From Candidatus Pacearchaeota archaeon RBG_13_36_9 (GTDB lineage: Archaea > Nanobdellota > Nanobdellia > Pacearchaeales > GW2011-AR1): a stretch of 28,829 nt of DNA. The notes under the pieces are model-generated. The model searched no databases. It saw only the letters and a list, made by a program, of their open reading frames with translations, and had not been told where the DNA came from. Position numbers and translations under genes: made by a program. The stretch is taken from NCBI GenBank assembly GCA_001786395.1, contig MFWN01000051.1:22807-51635 (forward strand), given 5' to 3'. Shown one piece after another: positions 8,381 through 15,327 of the stretch (positions within the stretch are counted from its first letter, which is position 1; each line of letters opens with the position of its first letter).

Positions 8381-8983
8381 TCAAATGTATTTGTTACCTA
8401 TTTCCCGGCTGTTTACTATCCTTGCATCAAAAGTCAAGGCAGGGCAGGAGGTATTAACCCATGAATCAACAGGATAATTCTCCAGCTCTTCCAAGTTTAT
8501 ATTATCTGCAAGAAAGATAAACGTCTTTTTTCCTTTTTTAGCCAGCCCTTTTCTTAATTTAACTGCTTCTTTAAGATTCTCTTGCCCAGACTTGGTTGAA
8601 ACAAGAATTCCTATTTTTTCAGCAGAATAGAATCGTGATAGAGCTGCTTTTCTCTTTGCTTTTATTTTTTCAACTTCTTTTTCATTGAGTTTGGCTATTT
8701 GTAGCCCTTCTAGTATATATAGCTGATTAGTTAAAGCCAGATTAAGCGCATGAAACCTGCCAGAGCCTACTAGTAGTATAGGATACTCGCTTTTAACTGG
8801 GCTGCAGCCTAGAACTTGGGAAAAGCCTTTAACCCTTTTGCCTAATTTTGCCTTAATTTTCTCTGCAAACTCTTTAAACTGTATGGAATACGCAATAAAA
8901 ACCTCTTTAGGCAAAAGAGAAAAATCTATCCCATTCACATCCAAATCAAGCTTTTTCCTGGCTTCAATAAACAAAAGTTTCAT
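8381..8983 (-). CDS. dph2: Diphthamide synthase Dph2 (Dph1/Dph2 family), lacking domain 1
   Basis: Dph2 makes the first step of diphthamide on elongation factor 2, using a [4Fe-4S] cluster held by three cysteines, one from each of three similar domains. Here 200 residues cover only domains 2 and 3. FSQVLGC (C60) matches the second cysteine motif, VGSGRFHALNLAL matches the family GxGRFHxLG motif, and WVNTSCPALTFDAR (C180) is the third-cysteine motif. The protein starts at a point equivalent to the domain 1/2 boundary (LLFIEARKKLDLD), so the first domain and its cysteine are absent. Full-length archaeal homologues are near 340 residues. The window holds no detached domain 1. It may be a divergent minimal enzyme, a two-gene split, or non-catalytic. 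Confidence 0.8.
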   Translation of the reverse strand: MKLLFIEARKKLDLDVNGIDFSLLPKEVFIAYSIQFKEFAEKIKAKLGKRVKGFSQVLGCSPVKSEYPILLVGSGRFHALNLALTNQLYILEGLQIAKLNEKEVEKIKAKRKAALSRFYSAEKIGILVSTKSGQENLKEAVKLRKGLAKKGKKTFIFLADNINLEELENYPVDSWVNTSCPALTFDARIVNSREIGNKYI

Positions 8984-9030
8984 TAAAAAGAAAGAAAAAT
9001 GGGGTTTAAAAGACTATTGGCAGAACTAAT

Positions 9031-9429
9031 TTATTCAAATCCTTTTTTCTCAAGGCTCTCTACCCGCTCAACTGCTGGCTTGTAGATTTCTGCAAATTGG
9101 GGAGTTACAATTATTGTGTTCTCTCCAAATCCTGCAATGCCCCCTTCAAGAGCATCTGCTGTTTTCTTTATTTTTGCAATTGCCCTCTTTAGCTCTATGA
9201 TATCCTTGGATTTCAAGGTTTTAATGTCAATAACTGCAATTGTATAGCCCTCTCTTAAAGATGTTAGAATATTATTTATGTCTTCAAACTTCTTAAGAAC
9301 GAACGGCCTGACAATAATTTTTGCCTTTTTAGCCTCTTGGCCCAGGTCAATTTCTATATATTCTGGCTCTTCGCCTGAAGAACCTCCTACTAGCTTGGAA
9401 AACCTGTCCCTTACTTTTTTGAACACCAT
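9031..9429 (-). CDS. sepF: SepF, FtsZ membrane anchor
   Basis: 132 residues. The N-terminal FKKVRDRFSKLVGG forms an amphipathic membrane-binding helix. A linker follows, then the SepF core (about 24-115: EYIEIDLGQ, IIVRPFVLKKFEDINNILTSLREGYTIAVIDIKTL, and GIAGFGENTIIVTP). Archaeal SepF tethers FtsZ filaments to the membrane and is the main FtsZ anchor in archaea lacking FtsA. FtsZ is encoded about 6 kb away (15533-16657), also on the minus strand. A TATA box TGTTTATAAA lies about 25 nt before the start. Confidence 0.9.
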   Translation of the reverse strand: MVFKKVRDRFSKLVGGSSGEEPEYIEIDLGQEAKKAKIIVRPFVLKKFEDINNILTSLREGYTIAVIDIKTLKSKDIIELKRAIAKIKKTADALEGGIAGFGENTIIVTPQFAEIYKPAVERVESLEKKGFE

Positions 9430-9450
9430 TTCAAAAAGACAAAGAAGAAG

Positions 9451-9460
9451 TTTATAAACA
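9451..9460 (-). promoter_or_regulatory. TATA promoter of sepF
   Basis: Minus-strand TGTTTATAAA lies 22-31 nt before the sepF ATG, giving a leaderless or nearly leaderless transcript. Confidence 0.5.
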
Positions 9461-9567
9461 TTTCTATAGTCTAAGTTATATCATCTAATCAATAGAAATT
9501 TAACTACCCTGACGATATAATCTCTCTTCATGCCTGTGCAAAATTGCCACCTGGCGCATTTGACATT

Positions 9568-9750
9568 TTAATTCAATTCTCTTTCGCAATCACCTTCTAT
9601 AAGGTTTGCTGTATCTGCTCCTGCCCCGTTTTCTAACGCACTTTCTGCATCCCTTGCTCCTGCTGTTTTGGTTGCGTAAGCTGTTACTGCAGCTGCTCCT
9701 GCTACTATCTTTATAAAATCTCTTCGTGTCAAAGAATACTCCTCGCTCAT
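9568..9750 (-). CDS. Very small protein with Tat signal
   Basis: 60 residues starting with a textbook twin-arginine signal: SLTRRDFIKIVAG (T-R-R-x-F-x-K), then a hydrophobic AAAVTAYA stretch and a possible AxA cleavage site near TAGARDA. Only about 30 mostly acidic residues follow before the stop, with one cysteine. A TATA-like AAATTTATATAG at 9780-9790 lies about 33 nt upstream, so it is probably expressed. It may be a tiny secreted factor, the stub of a degraded cofactor protein, or a Tat-like N-terminus that serves as an anchor. No Tat translocase gene is in the window. Confidence 0.5.
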   Translation of the reverse strand: MSEEYSLTRRDFIKIVAGAAAVTAYATKTAGARDAESALENGAGADTANLIEGDCERELN

Positions 9751-10017
9751 TTTTGTCTCGTTAATAATAGGCGATAGTCTATATAAATTTTGTTACAATA
9801 GAATATAAATGAAATTTCCTTTTTAAATGCTTCACGAGTGATTGATAAAAACTGTTCGTTAATACTTGTGATTAAGAATGCTCACAGTTCTCTGCTTTTA
9901 CTTACTTGAAAATATACTACCTGGAGATTATAGTTACAGTTGTTTCCAAATAGAGAGGTATGGGATTTGCGAGCCCCGAGCAAATTTAAAGCCTTTATAA
10001 ATGATTTTCAGAAACAC
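9751..10017. other. Intergenic region with a hairpin
   Basis: 267 bp without a convincing gene. A six-pair inverted repeat ATTTGC (9965-9970) / GCAAAT (9980-9985) encloses a GC-rich loop. A TATA-like ATTTATAAAGG (minus strand, about 9995-10006) stands about 20-25 nt before it, so a short RNA read on the minus strand is conceivable. No tRNA, SRP RNA, RNase P RNA or C/D box pattern was found. Confidence 0.3.
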
Positions 10018-10350
10018 TTATTTTATCTTCTTCAGAACTTCTTCCCTTAATTTCTCTGTTGCTTCCCTTATCTGAGATTCCTGCTTTTCAATTGATTTTG
10101 TCCTCAGGCTTAAAATATCTTTTTTTTGGGAAAGCTCTTGTTCTATCTCTTCCTTAGATGCTTTCAGCATTATTGAGCCAACAAGCTTGAAAATATCTTC
10201 TTTGGTCTTTTTAACTTCTGCCAGCGCGTTTTCTGTTTCATTAAGCTCAAACTGAAAAGCCTGCTTCTGCATAAGAAGATTTTGAAGATTTTGCTCGAGA
10301 ATCTGCAGATGCTGTATTTTCTCCTGTAATTCCTTGCTTATTTTTTCCAT
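10018..10350 (-). CDS. pfdB: Prefoldin subunit beta
   Basis: 110 residues, the usual length. Two long coiled-coil helices (about 3-45 and 66-108) flank a short beta hairpin region (DIFKLVGSIMLKASKEEIEQEL). KEDIFKLVGSIMLK is the typical prefoldin-beta hairpin sequence. With prefoldin alpha it forms the hexameric jellyfish chaperone that hands unfolded proteins to the thermosome. It follows rpoP by 26 bp on the same strand, the common archaeal order L37Ae - RpoP - prefoldin beta. Confidence 0.9.
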   Translation of the reverse strand: MEKISKELQEKIQHLQILEQNLQNLLMQKQAFQFELNETENALAEVKKTKEDIFKLVGSIMLKASKEEIEQELSQKKDILSLRTKSIEKQESQIREATEKLREEVLKKIK

Positions 10351-10376
10351 TTTAAAATGTTTGATCTTTCTCCGAC

Positions 10377-10514
10377 TTAAACCGCCTTAATCTTGACTAT
10401 ATGCTTTCTTGGCTTAAAGAACATCTTGGAACCGCAAGTAGGGCATACAAACCTCTTTTCAAGAGCTTTGTGGGATATTTGCTTGCCGCACTTAAAACAT
10501 TTGTATATTGCCAT
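10377..10514 (-). CDS. rpoP: DNA-directed RNA polymerase subunit P (Rpo12)
   Basis: 45 residues. A zinc ribbon with C6-x2-C9 (YKCFKCGKQ) and C24-x2-C27 (FVCPTCGSK) is followed by the basic end FFKPRKHIVKIKAV. This matches archaeal/eukaryotic Rpb12, which holds the Rpb3/Rpb11-like platform of RNA polymerase. Length, Cys spacing and the prefoldin neighbour all agree. A CTTAAAAACC TATA-like box about 25-35 nt upstream gives a leaderless transcript. Confidence 0.9.
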   Translation of the reverse strand: MAIYKCFKCGKQISHKALEKRFVCPTCGSKMFFKPRKHIVKIKAV

Positions 10515-10669
10515 TTATTATAGAGTGTTTTGTGGGTTTTTAAGTTTTTTGGATTGTTTTTTTAAGGTATCTATCCTTTTATCTTTGTTAGTGTTCTTTA
10601 ATATATAACTTACAAACATATATTATAAACCCTATGAAAATTTAAATATAGTTTCTATCTGGCTTTGCA

Positions 10670-11401
10670 ATGGATTATGAATCAATAAGAAATTTTGTAA
10701 CGTCTGCTCCTGTAATTGGTGCTGCTATTATTGCAGGGAGTTCTGCATTAAGCATTTCTATTTATGAACATTATTTTTCTGAAACACGACTAGAAAGAGC
10801 AAAATTAAGAAAAGAAGTACGTTTGGCAAAAGAGACTACACTGCAATTAGAGGCGACTGCGCGGCAGCAGGAAATAGCTTTAGAAAAGGAAAGATTAACT
10901 ACTGAGACTTCTCTTAAAAGAATGGAACATGAAGAGGATGAAAAAAAGCATGCAAGAAAAAAAGAACTAATGGAATTAGAAGGTGCAAACAAACAAAGGT
11001 TATTGGAAACAAAATTAGAGTATCAAGAAAGAATTGCAGCAAAAATAGTAGAGATGAAAGATGTTTTCTCGCGATATGCACACACTTATGCTATTGCTGC
11101 TGCAACTGTTGACCAAATAAAAATAACCGAAAGAATGAAACTAAGAACTGAATTATATCAAAGAGTGGATGAAGAGATGGAAGAAAGAGAGAGGGGTTTT
11201 AATCCTGCTGAAAAGATTGTTGATGGAGAAACAGTTTATCCGCCTGATGTTGTTACCCAAGTTGAAAGTATAATTAGGGCAAGGGTGCCAATAGTAGAGG
11301 GAGAATTTCCTCTGGTGCTTGAAGCGCTTATTAATATGATGACTCCAAGTAAGCTTGTAAGAGACATACAAGAAGAAACTGAGTCTGTAACAGTTTCTTA
11401 A
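10670..11401 (+). CDS. Coiled-coil protein with N-terminal hydrophobic segment, unknown
   Basis: 243 residues. Residues about 12-32 (APVIGAAIIAGSSALSISIY) form a membrane-like helix. Residues about 40-125 are a long Glu/Lys/Arg/Leu coiled coil. The rest is a mixed region ending in a helical segment (VLEALINMMTPSKLVRDIQEE). No family is recognised. It lies on the opposite strand between rpl37ae and rpoP, splitting a commonly continuous cluster. A TATA-like TTAAATATAG about 25 nt before the ATG suggests its own promoter and a leaderless mRNA. Confidence 0.65.
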   Translation: MDYESIRNFVTSAPVIGAAIIAGSSALSISIYEHYFSETRLERAKLRKEVRLAKETTLQLEATARQQEIALEKERLTTETSLKRMEHEEDEKKHARKKELMELEGANKQRLLETKLEYQERIAAKIVEMKDVFSRYAHTYAIAAATVDQIKITERMKLRTELYQRVDEEMEERERGFNPAEKIVDGETVYPPDVVTQVESIIRARVPIVEGEFPLVLEALINMMTPSKLVRDIQEETESVTVS

Positions 11402-11439
11402 GGAGAAACAGTTTAATAATCAGATTCGATAATTTAAAT

Positions 11440-11643
11440 TTATTCAACCAGATAAGTTCCTGATGCGAACTTCTTGCCGCATCGTTTGCATAACCATATC
11501 CCATTCGCTAATTTTTTAGCAACTTTCTTGCAAAAAGGACATTTCTGTTTCTGCCTCTGTTTGGCTTCTGCTTTTCCATATTTCTCCCTGACAGATTTAC
11601 CGTATTTTGCTCCAAATCCTCTCGCAGTTATTTTTCTTGCCAT
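11440..11643 (-). CDS. rpl37ae: Ribosomal protein L37Ae (eL43)
   Basis: 67 residues with the zinc ribbon C35-x2-C38 (KCPFCKK) and C52-x2-C55 (LCKRCGKKFASGTY). The basic N-terminus includes ARGFGAKYGKSVREKYG, typical of archaeal L37Ae, though short. A TATA-like GCTTTAAAAACC lies about 25-35 nt upstream. tRNA-Pro is encoded just upstream on the same strand. Confidence 0.92.
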   Translation of the reverse strand: MARKITARGFGAKYGKSVREKYGKAEAKQRQKQKCPFCKKVAKKLANGIWLCKRCGKKFASGTYLVE

Positions 11644-11691
11644 GTGAAATTAAATATTGGAATGGGTTTTTAAAGCTATGCTCTAAAAAAA

Positions 11692-11766
11692 TGGGGATGC
11701 CAGGATTTGAACCTGGGTCGCAAACTCCCAAGGCTTGAAGCCTAAACCAGACTAGCCGACATCCCC
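11692..11766 (-). tRNA. tRNA-Pro (anticodon TGG)
   Basis: 75 nt on the minus strand including discriminator A. Acceptor GGGGATG pairs with CATCCCC. The D stem is GGCT/GGCT with two G-U pairs. Anticodon stem CAAGC/GTTTG holds the loop CTTGGGA, so the anticodon is TGG. T arm is CCAGG-TTCAAAT-CCTGG. No CCA is encoded. No intron is seen. Confidence 0.92.
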
Positions 11767-11844
11767 ATTGTTCGCTGATTTAAATGGTTTAATTGTATTA
11801 ATAAATCTTACGACTTTGCAATTTTCCAGAGAAGAGCAAATATC

Positions 11845-12231
11845 TCAGCCAATAAAAATAGCTTCTTTAAAATTCTTAAAATGCTTGTCTCCTGTAAGAA
11901 TCTTTGCTTTTAGTTCCCTAGCTGTTATTAAAATAAAAGCATCTATTAACCCGAAGTCTTTTATTTCTTTCTTTATTTCTGCGTGCAACAAACCAGCATT
12001 TTTTGATAACTCATTATCAATATGATAAATTTTAGACAAAGAAACTATGGAGTTATAAGCAGAATCTGAATCTTTGTTTTCTCTTTTGGTCATGCTCATT
12101 ATTTCCGCGATGCTTAATATACAAGTGAATACTTCATTCTCTTTGTTTTCCACTATCTCTTTAACCTTTTCTCCATAGTCGCTCCCAATTAAGTACTCTA
12201 TCCAAGCCCAAGAATCAATTACATATTTCAT
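11845..12231 (-). CDS. vapC: VapC-type PIN-domain toxin
   Basis: 128 residues forming one PIN domain, an Mg2+-dependent ribonuclease. The acidic catalytic residues are readable: D6 (YVIDSWAW), E43 (SIAEIMS), D97 (GLIDAFIL) and D115 (LTGDKHF). The start shares its A with the antitoxin stop in a TAATG overlap, the usual translational coupling of type II toxin-antitoxin genes. VapC toxins usually cut tRNA or rRNA; the target here is unknown. Confidence 0.88.
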   Translation of the reverse strand: MKYVIDSWAWIEYLIGSDYGEKVKEIVENKENEVFTCILSIAEIMSMTKRENKDSDSAYNSIVSLSKIYHIDNELSKNAGLLHAEIKKEIKDFGLIDAFILITARELKAKILTGDKHFKNFKEAIFIG

Positions 12232-12428
12232 TACAATTCTGTGTCTAATTTATCCTCTTTTCTAAAAGACCGCATTCCTTTTAAAATTCCAAAACCGCTT
12301 TTTCTAATCTTTTCTACTTCTATTGAAACAAGCTCTCCTTCTTTTATCCTCTCTTCTTTAACAATTTCAATGGGGATAGTTACGATTAAGCTCCCGCCTA
12401 TTGCTCTTGTTCTAGTTAACGTTTTCAT
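12231..12428 (-). CDS. vapB: VapB-type antitoxin (AbrB/SpoVT fold)
   Basis: 65 residues. The AbrB swapped-hairpin DNA-binding domain is visible at 5-45 (RTRAIGGSLIVTIPIEIVKEERIKEGELVSIEVE). A C-terminal tail (GILKGMRSFRKEDKLDTEL) should plug the toxin active site. It is first in the operon, overlapping vapC by one base. A 25-bp perfect inverted repeat 10 nt upstream of its start is the likely self-regulatory site. Confidence 0.88.
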   Translation of the reverse strand: MKTLTRTRAIGGSLIVTIPIEIVKEERIKEGELVSIEVEKIRKSGFGILKGMRSFRKEDKLDTEL

Positions 12429-12438
12429 TTTTCATAAA

Positions 12439-12463
12439 TTTATTATACATTTAGTATAATAAA
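12439..12463. promoter_or_regulatory. vapBC operator: 25-bp perfect inverted repeat
   Basis: TTTATTATAC-N5-GTATAATAAA, 10-bp arms around ATTTA, lies 10 nt before the vapB start and next to a TATA-like run (TTATATTTTA, minus strand). AbrB-type antitoxins usually repress their own operon from such sites. Confidence 0.75.
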
Positions 12464-12498
12464 ATATAACAGTAGGTTATATTTAAACCTTTCTATTT

Positions 12499-13233
12499 CT
12501 ATTTTTTAGCAATTTTCCAAAGAAGATTAAAATAACTTCTGTAAGATTCTGCAGCTTTTTCGCTGATTATTAAAATTGCTATTGGCTCTTTGTCCCATAT
12601 AACATTCAGTACATTATTTCCATAAACTGCGATTGTAGAGGGCATTATATTGCTTGCAGGCAGATACTTAGCTGTAAATGGCCTCATATAACTGCCCTTT
12701 TTGTCAATTGGAAGAAGTATTCTTGCCTTTACCTTGTTTTGCCTGAGTTCTAGGTGCCATTGCTCATAATATTCCTTAAGAGTTTCTTTTGCGCCCCAGC
12801 CTGTTCCAAAAACCAAAAGCTCTGTTTTTGTTTTTGTTGATTCATCAAGAATGGTTTTTACCCCCCTAATACCCTTAAATATTGCAGCCTCTTGCTTCAT
12901 CTCCGGAGATTCCCTTGCCTTGTTTATTTCTGGGATAATTTGATTGGCTATTTTTTCTTTTTCCAGTATTTCCTGCTTTTGCTTTTCTATATAATCTTTT
13001 AATTCAGAAGAAGAAGTTGCTTCAAAATGCTTGATATTTCTTATTAAGACAAAGCTGACAAGCCCTTTTTCTATCAGCTTATTAAGATTGTCATAAACTA
13101 TGTTCCTGTGAAGCTTTGTTTTCTTAATTATCTCTCCTGCATTTGTTGAGCCGAGCTCAAGCAAAGCTAGGTAGACGCTTGCTTCATTTTCAGTTAAGCC
13201 CAGTTTTCTTAGTTCTTCCTTCATTGTCATCAT
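12499..13233 (-). CDS. TrmB-family transcriptional regulator
   Basis: 244 residues. The N-terminal winged helix (about 5-75: LGLTENEASVYLALLELG, then STNAGEIIKKTKLHRNIVYDNLNKLIEKGLV) is the TrmB signature. A coiled-coil linker follows (about 78-108). The C-terminal part (about 115-240) resembles the PLD-like effector-binding region (KGIRGVKTILDE, LLVFGTGWGA, IAVYGNNVLNVIW). TrmB proteins control sugar uptake or metabolism genes, but no transporter is adjacent. An inverted repeat overlapping its start codon suggests self-control. Divergent from an unknown gene at 13289. Confidence 0.85.
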   Translation of the reverse strand: MMTMKEELRKLGLTENEASVYLALLELGSTNAGEIIKKTKLHRNIVYDNLNKLIEKGLVSFVLIRNIKHFEATSSSELKDYIEKQKQEILEKEKIANQIIPEINKARESPEMKQEAAIFKGIRGVKTILDESTKTKTELLVFGTGWGAKETLKEYYEQWHLELRQNKVKARILLPIDKKGSYMRPFTAKYLPASNIMPSTIAVYGNNVLNVIWDKEPIAILIISEKAAESYRSYFNLLWKIAKK

Positions 13234-13244
13234 AAATATGACAA
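13224..13244. promoter_or_regulatory. Inverted repeat over the TrmB-type gene start
   Basis: TTGTCAT-N7-ATGACAA has perfect 7-bp arms spanning the start codon of the regulator. A TATA-like run (13250-13260) usable in both directions lies beside it, so bound protein could block both divergent promoters. Confidence 0.5.
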
Positions 13245-13288
13245 CAGAAGTTTAAAAATTTAATGGTTGTTTCTTGAAAGTGAGGAAA

Positions 13289-13876
13289 ATGACAGACAAA
13301 AATAATGATGTTAGGGCATTGCTTTGGATATTTGCAACTCTGTTTGGGTGTTCTATTCATATTCAGCAGATAAATAAGCTAAAAGGACCCCAGAAAAAAG
13401 TTTTTAGCAGATTTGGAATTTATCGGGATGTTATATTTCCTGATGAGCGGGGGCAAATTTACGCTTACAGAGCAGGGCTTTATTTTGGAACAAAGGAAAA
13501 TTTTATGCAAAATTTAAATCAAGAGGTTATCGATTCTGGACAGGTATTTAAGTCTGAAGGATATTTTGGGCACAGAGTTATAACCCTGCCGCAGGGATTA
13601 GTTTATTTTTATTTTCCAAGAGAACATGAAAGTAGAATCAACAAAGCTCTTTCCTCAGTTAATAATCCTTCATTAAAAAGAGAAGATTTAGTTTCATTAT
13701 GCCGGGAATGGTATACCGGATGGGATGAAGGTAGAATTAAAAGAAATAAAGATAGATTAAGAAAGTATCTACAAAAGCAAAAAGGTACAATTATTGATAC
13801 AGACAACGAATGTGAAGTTGAAAATTTGAGAAACACCTGGGAGTACTGGAAAAACGCAACTCATCACGATGGATAA
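13289..13876 (+). CDS. Unknown protein divergent from the TrmB-type regulator
   Basis: 195 residues. The ATG at 13289 has a GTGAGG ribosome site five bases before it, better than the in-frame TTG at 13274. Residues about 9-25 (ALLWIFATLFGCSIHI) are hydrophobic and could be a membrane segment. The rest is mixed alpha/beta with aromatic stretches (FGIYRDVIFPDERGQIYAYRAGLYFG and LPQGLVYFYFPREHE). The C-terminus is charged and helical. No family is recognised. The shared intergenic region with the TrmB-type gene suggests it may be its target. Confidence 0.6.
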   Translation: MTDKNNDVRALLWIFATLFGCSIHIQQINKLKGPQKKVFSRFGIYRDVIFPDERGQIYAYRAGLYFGTKENFMQNLNQEVIDSGQVFKSEGYFGHRVITLPQGLVYFYFPREHESRINKALSSVNNPSLKREDLVSLCREWYTGWDEGRIKRNKDRLRKYLQKQKGTIIDTDNECEVENLRNTWEYWKNATHHDG

Positions 13877-13900
13877 AAATACCTAGAAAACTTTAATCCC

Positions 13901-14680
13901 TTATTTCTTTTTTGCAGGCTCTTTCTTGGCGCCTGCAGCTGCTTTTCCTGCTGCTGGAGCTGCTTCTTTTTTGCCTGCGGCTGCTTTTCCTGCTGCTGGA
14001 GCTGCTTCTTTTTTGCCTGCGGCGCCTTTTGCAGGAACTTCTTCTTTCTTCGCTCCTGCTGCTGGAGCTGCAGCAGCAGCTTCTGTTTTCTTGGCCTCTT
14101 CTGCCAGTTTCTCTTCCTCTGCTTTCTTGACTTCGGCTGCTTCCTTGGTCTTCACTTCAGTGAAGAAAGCATCCAGCTGCTTTTTCTTCTCTGGACTTGT
14201 ATCTGTTTTTTGCTCGCTGATTTCTTTATCATATTTTCCAGCCTCAATATCTTTCATTATATCTTTTGGCTCTTTGTTCTCTATAAAAATTTCTGCTGAA
14301 ACACAGCTTCCTACTACAGATTTTACTGCTGCCTTGAAATTTGTAGCCAGAAGATTGGAAGATTTTATTTTTGCCACAGAGATTACCTGCTCTATAGAAG
14401 CATTGGCTGCTTTTACTTTTTTATGGTCGCCAGATGCTTTTTCTATACCGAGCTCTTTTTTTAATAGCTCCGTGGTTGGAGGAGAAAGAACTTTTATAGT
14501 AAAAGTCTTGTTTTTAGCTATATCCAGCTCAACAGGAACTTTAACTCCCTTGAAAACCTTGGTTGCCTGATTAACATCCTGCACTACTTTACCGATGTTT
14601 ATTCCTAAGGGGCCTAACTTCTGACCTATTACCGGGCCGGGCTTCATATCCCCCCCATCAACAAGCAATTTAATTATCAT
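13901..14680 (-). CDS. rpl11: Ribosomal protein L11 with long Ala/Lys tail
   Basis: 259 residues. The first 160 or so are L11: an N-terminal domain with KPGPVIGQKLGPLGINIGKVV and the rRNA-binding C-terminal domain (PPTTELLKKELG through IFIENKEPKDIMKDIEAGKYD). L11 binds the GTPase centre of 23S rRNA. Unusually, about 90 residues follow: a Lys/Glu helix, then Ala/Pro/Gly/Lys low-complexity sequence with two identical 14-residue repeats. Typical archaeal L11 stops near 160. It ends the ftsZ-secE-spt5 cluster; L1, L10 and L12 do not follow. Confidence 0.92.
   Translation of the reverse strand: MIIKLLVDGGDMKPGPVIGQKLGPLGINIGKVVQDVNQATKVFKGVKVPVELDIAKNKTFTIKVLSPPTTELLKKELGIEKASGDHKKVKAANASIEQVISVAKIKSSNLLATNFKAAVKSVVGSCVSAEIFIENKEPKDIMKDIEAGKYDKEISEQKTDTSPEKKKQLDAFFTEVKTKEAAEVKKAEEEKLAEEAKKTEAAAAAPAAGAKKEEVPAKGAAGKKEAAPAAGKAAAGKKEAAPAAGKAAAGAKKEPAKKK
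13938..14021. repeat. Two exact 42-bp tandem repeats in the L11 tail
   Basis: Copies at 13938-13979 and 13980-14021 are identical by eye. The 42-bp length keeps frame and encodes a 14-residue AAGKKEAAPAAGKA-type unit, so copy number can vary without breaking the gene. Confidence 0.85.
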
Positions 14681-14705
14681 TTTGTTTTTCTAAAAAAGTT
14701 GTTAT

Positions 14706-15248
14706 TTAAAAATTTATGTCTTCTGGAATAATATTCTTCCGAGTCTCTCCTTCGTTTTCCACTTCTTCATTTGCCTCTTCTGTTCCTTCAGAGTCTCCTT
14801 CCTCCCCCTCTTTGTCTCTTCTGATTACCCTCAGGTTATCTAATTTGACTGTGACCGGAATTGGAACCTGGGCTCCGAGCAAACTGACAACAGCTTCTTC
14901 CTTCTGCTTGTCTATCCTTATTACTTTCGCTTTCTCTTTCTTAAAAGGTTCAGAAATAATTTCTACAATATCGTTCTTTTCTATATTTATCTCTGCAACT
15001 GTCGGCTCCAGCATATTCTTCACCTCATCGTAGGTAATTGTTTTTCCAATTATCCCCTTGACATAAGGCAAATTGAAAGCTGCTTCTTCTGCGGTGTCTC
15101 TCTCATCTGCTTCAAGAAAAACATATCCCCTCAACCCATGAGGCCTGGCAAGGCTATAAACACGAAGCTGTTTTTTTTGGACTTTTTCCTCTATCATGTC
15201 CACTGCCCTGTCTTCTTTATTGGTGGTAACCTTAATAACATAAATCAT
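14706..15248 (-). CDS. spt5: Transcription elongation factor Spt5 (NusG homologue)
   Basis: 180 residues. The NGN domain (about 1-85: YVIKVTTNKEDRAVDMIEEK, LARPHGLRGYVFLEA, LPYVKGIIGK) is followed by a KOW domain (about 88-142: KNDIVEIISEPFKKEKAKVIRIDKQKEEAVVSLLG). An acidic tail of about 35 residues is added. Spt5 with Spt4 clamps RNA polymerase and raises processivity. TATA-like runs in the 79-bp gap behind secE suggest extra promoter input. L11 follows by 25 bp. Confidence 0.92.
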   Translation of the reverse strand: MIYVIKVTTNKEDRAVDMIEEKVQKKQLRVYSLARPHGLRGYVFLEADERDTAEEAAFNLPYVKGIIGKTITYDEVKNMLEPTVAEINIEKNDIVEIISEPFKKEKAKVIRIDKQKEEAVVSLLGAQVPIPVTVKLDNLRVIRRDKEGEEGDSEGTEEANEEVENEGETRKNIIPEDINF

Positions 15249-15327
15249 TGTAACGAAACTACTTCATAACTATTTAAGAAGCAGATAGTATTATTTAAAT
15301 TCAGGGGTTTTTAAATTTTGCGCTTAA

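Noticed and set aside
9960..10006. tRNA or structured RNA gene around the 9965-9985 hairpin
   Set aside because: Only one six-pair stem is visible, with no T arm, anticodon arm or known RNA motif; kept only as a note on the intergenic region.
13938..14021. CRISPR-like repeat
   Set aside because: The two units are directly adjacent with no spacers and lie inside a coding sequence. No CRISPR array was seen anywhere in the window.
13926..14570. A 214-codon plus-strand frame opposite L11
   Set aside because: It is the mirror of the Ala/Lys repeats; the sense strand encodes an unmistakable ribosomal protein.
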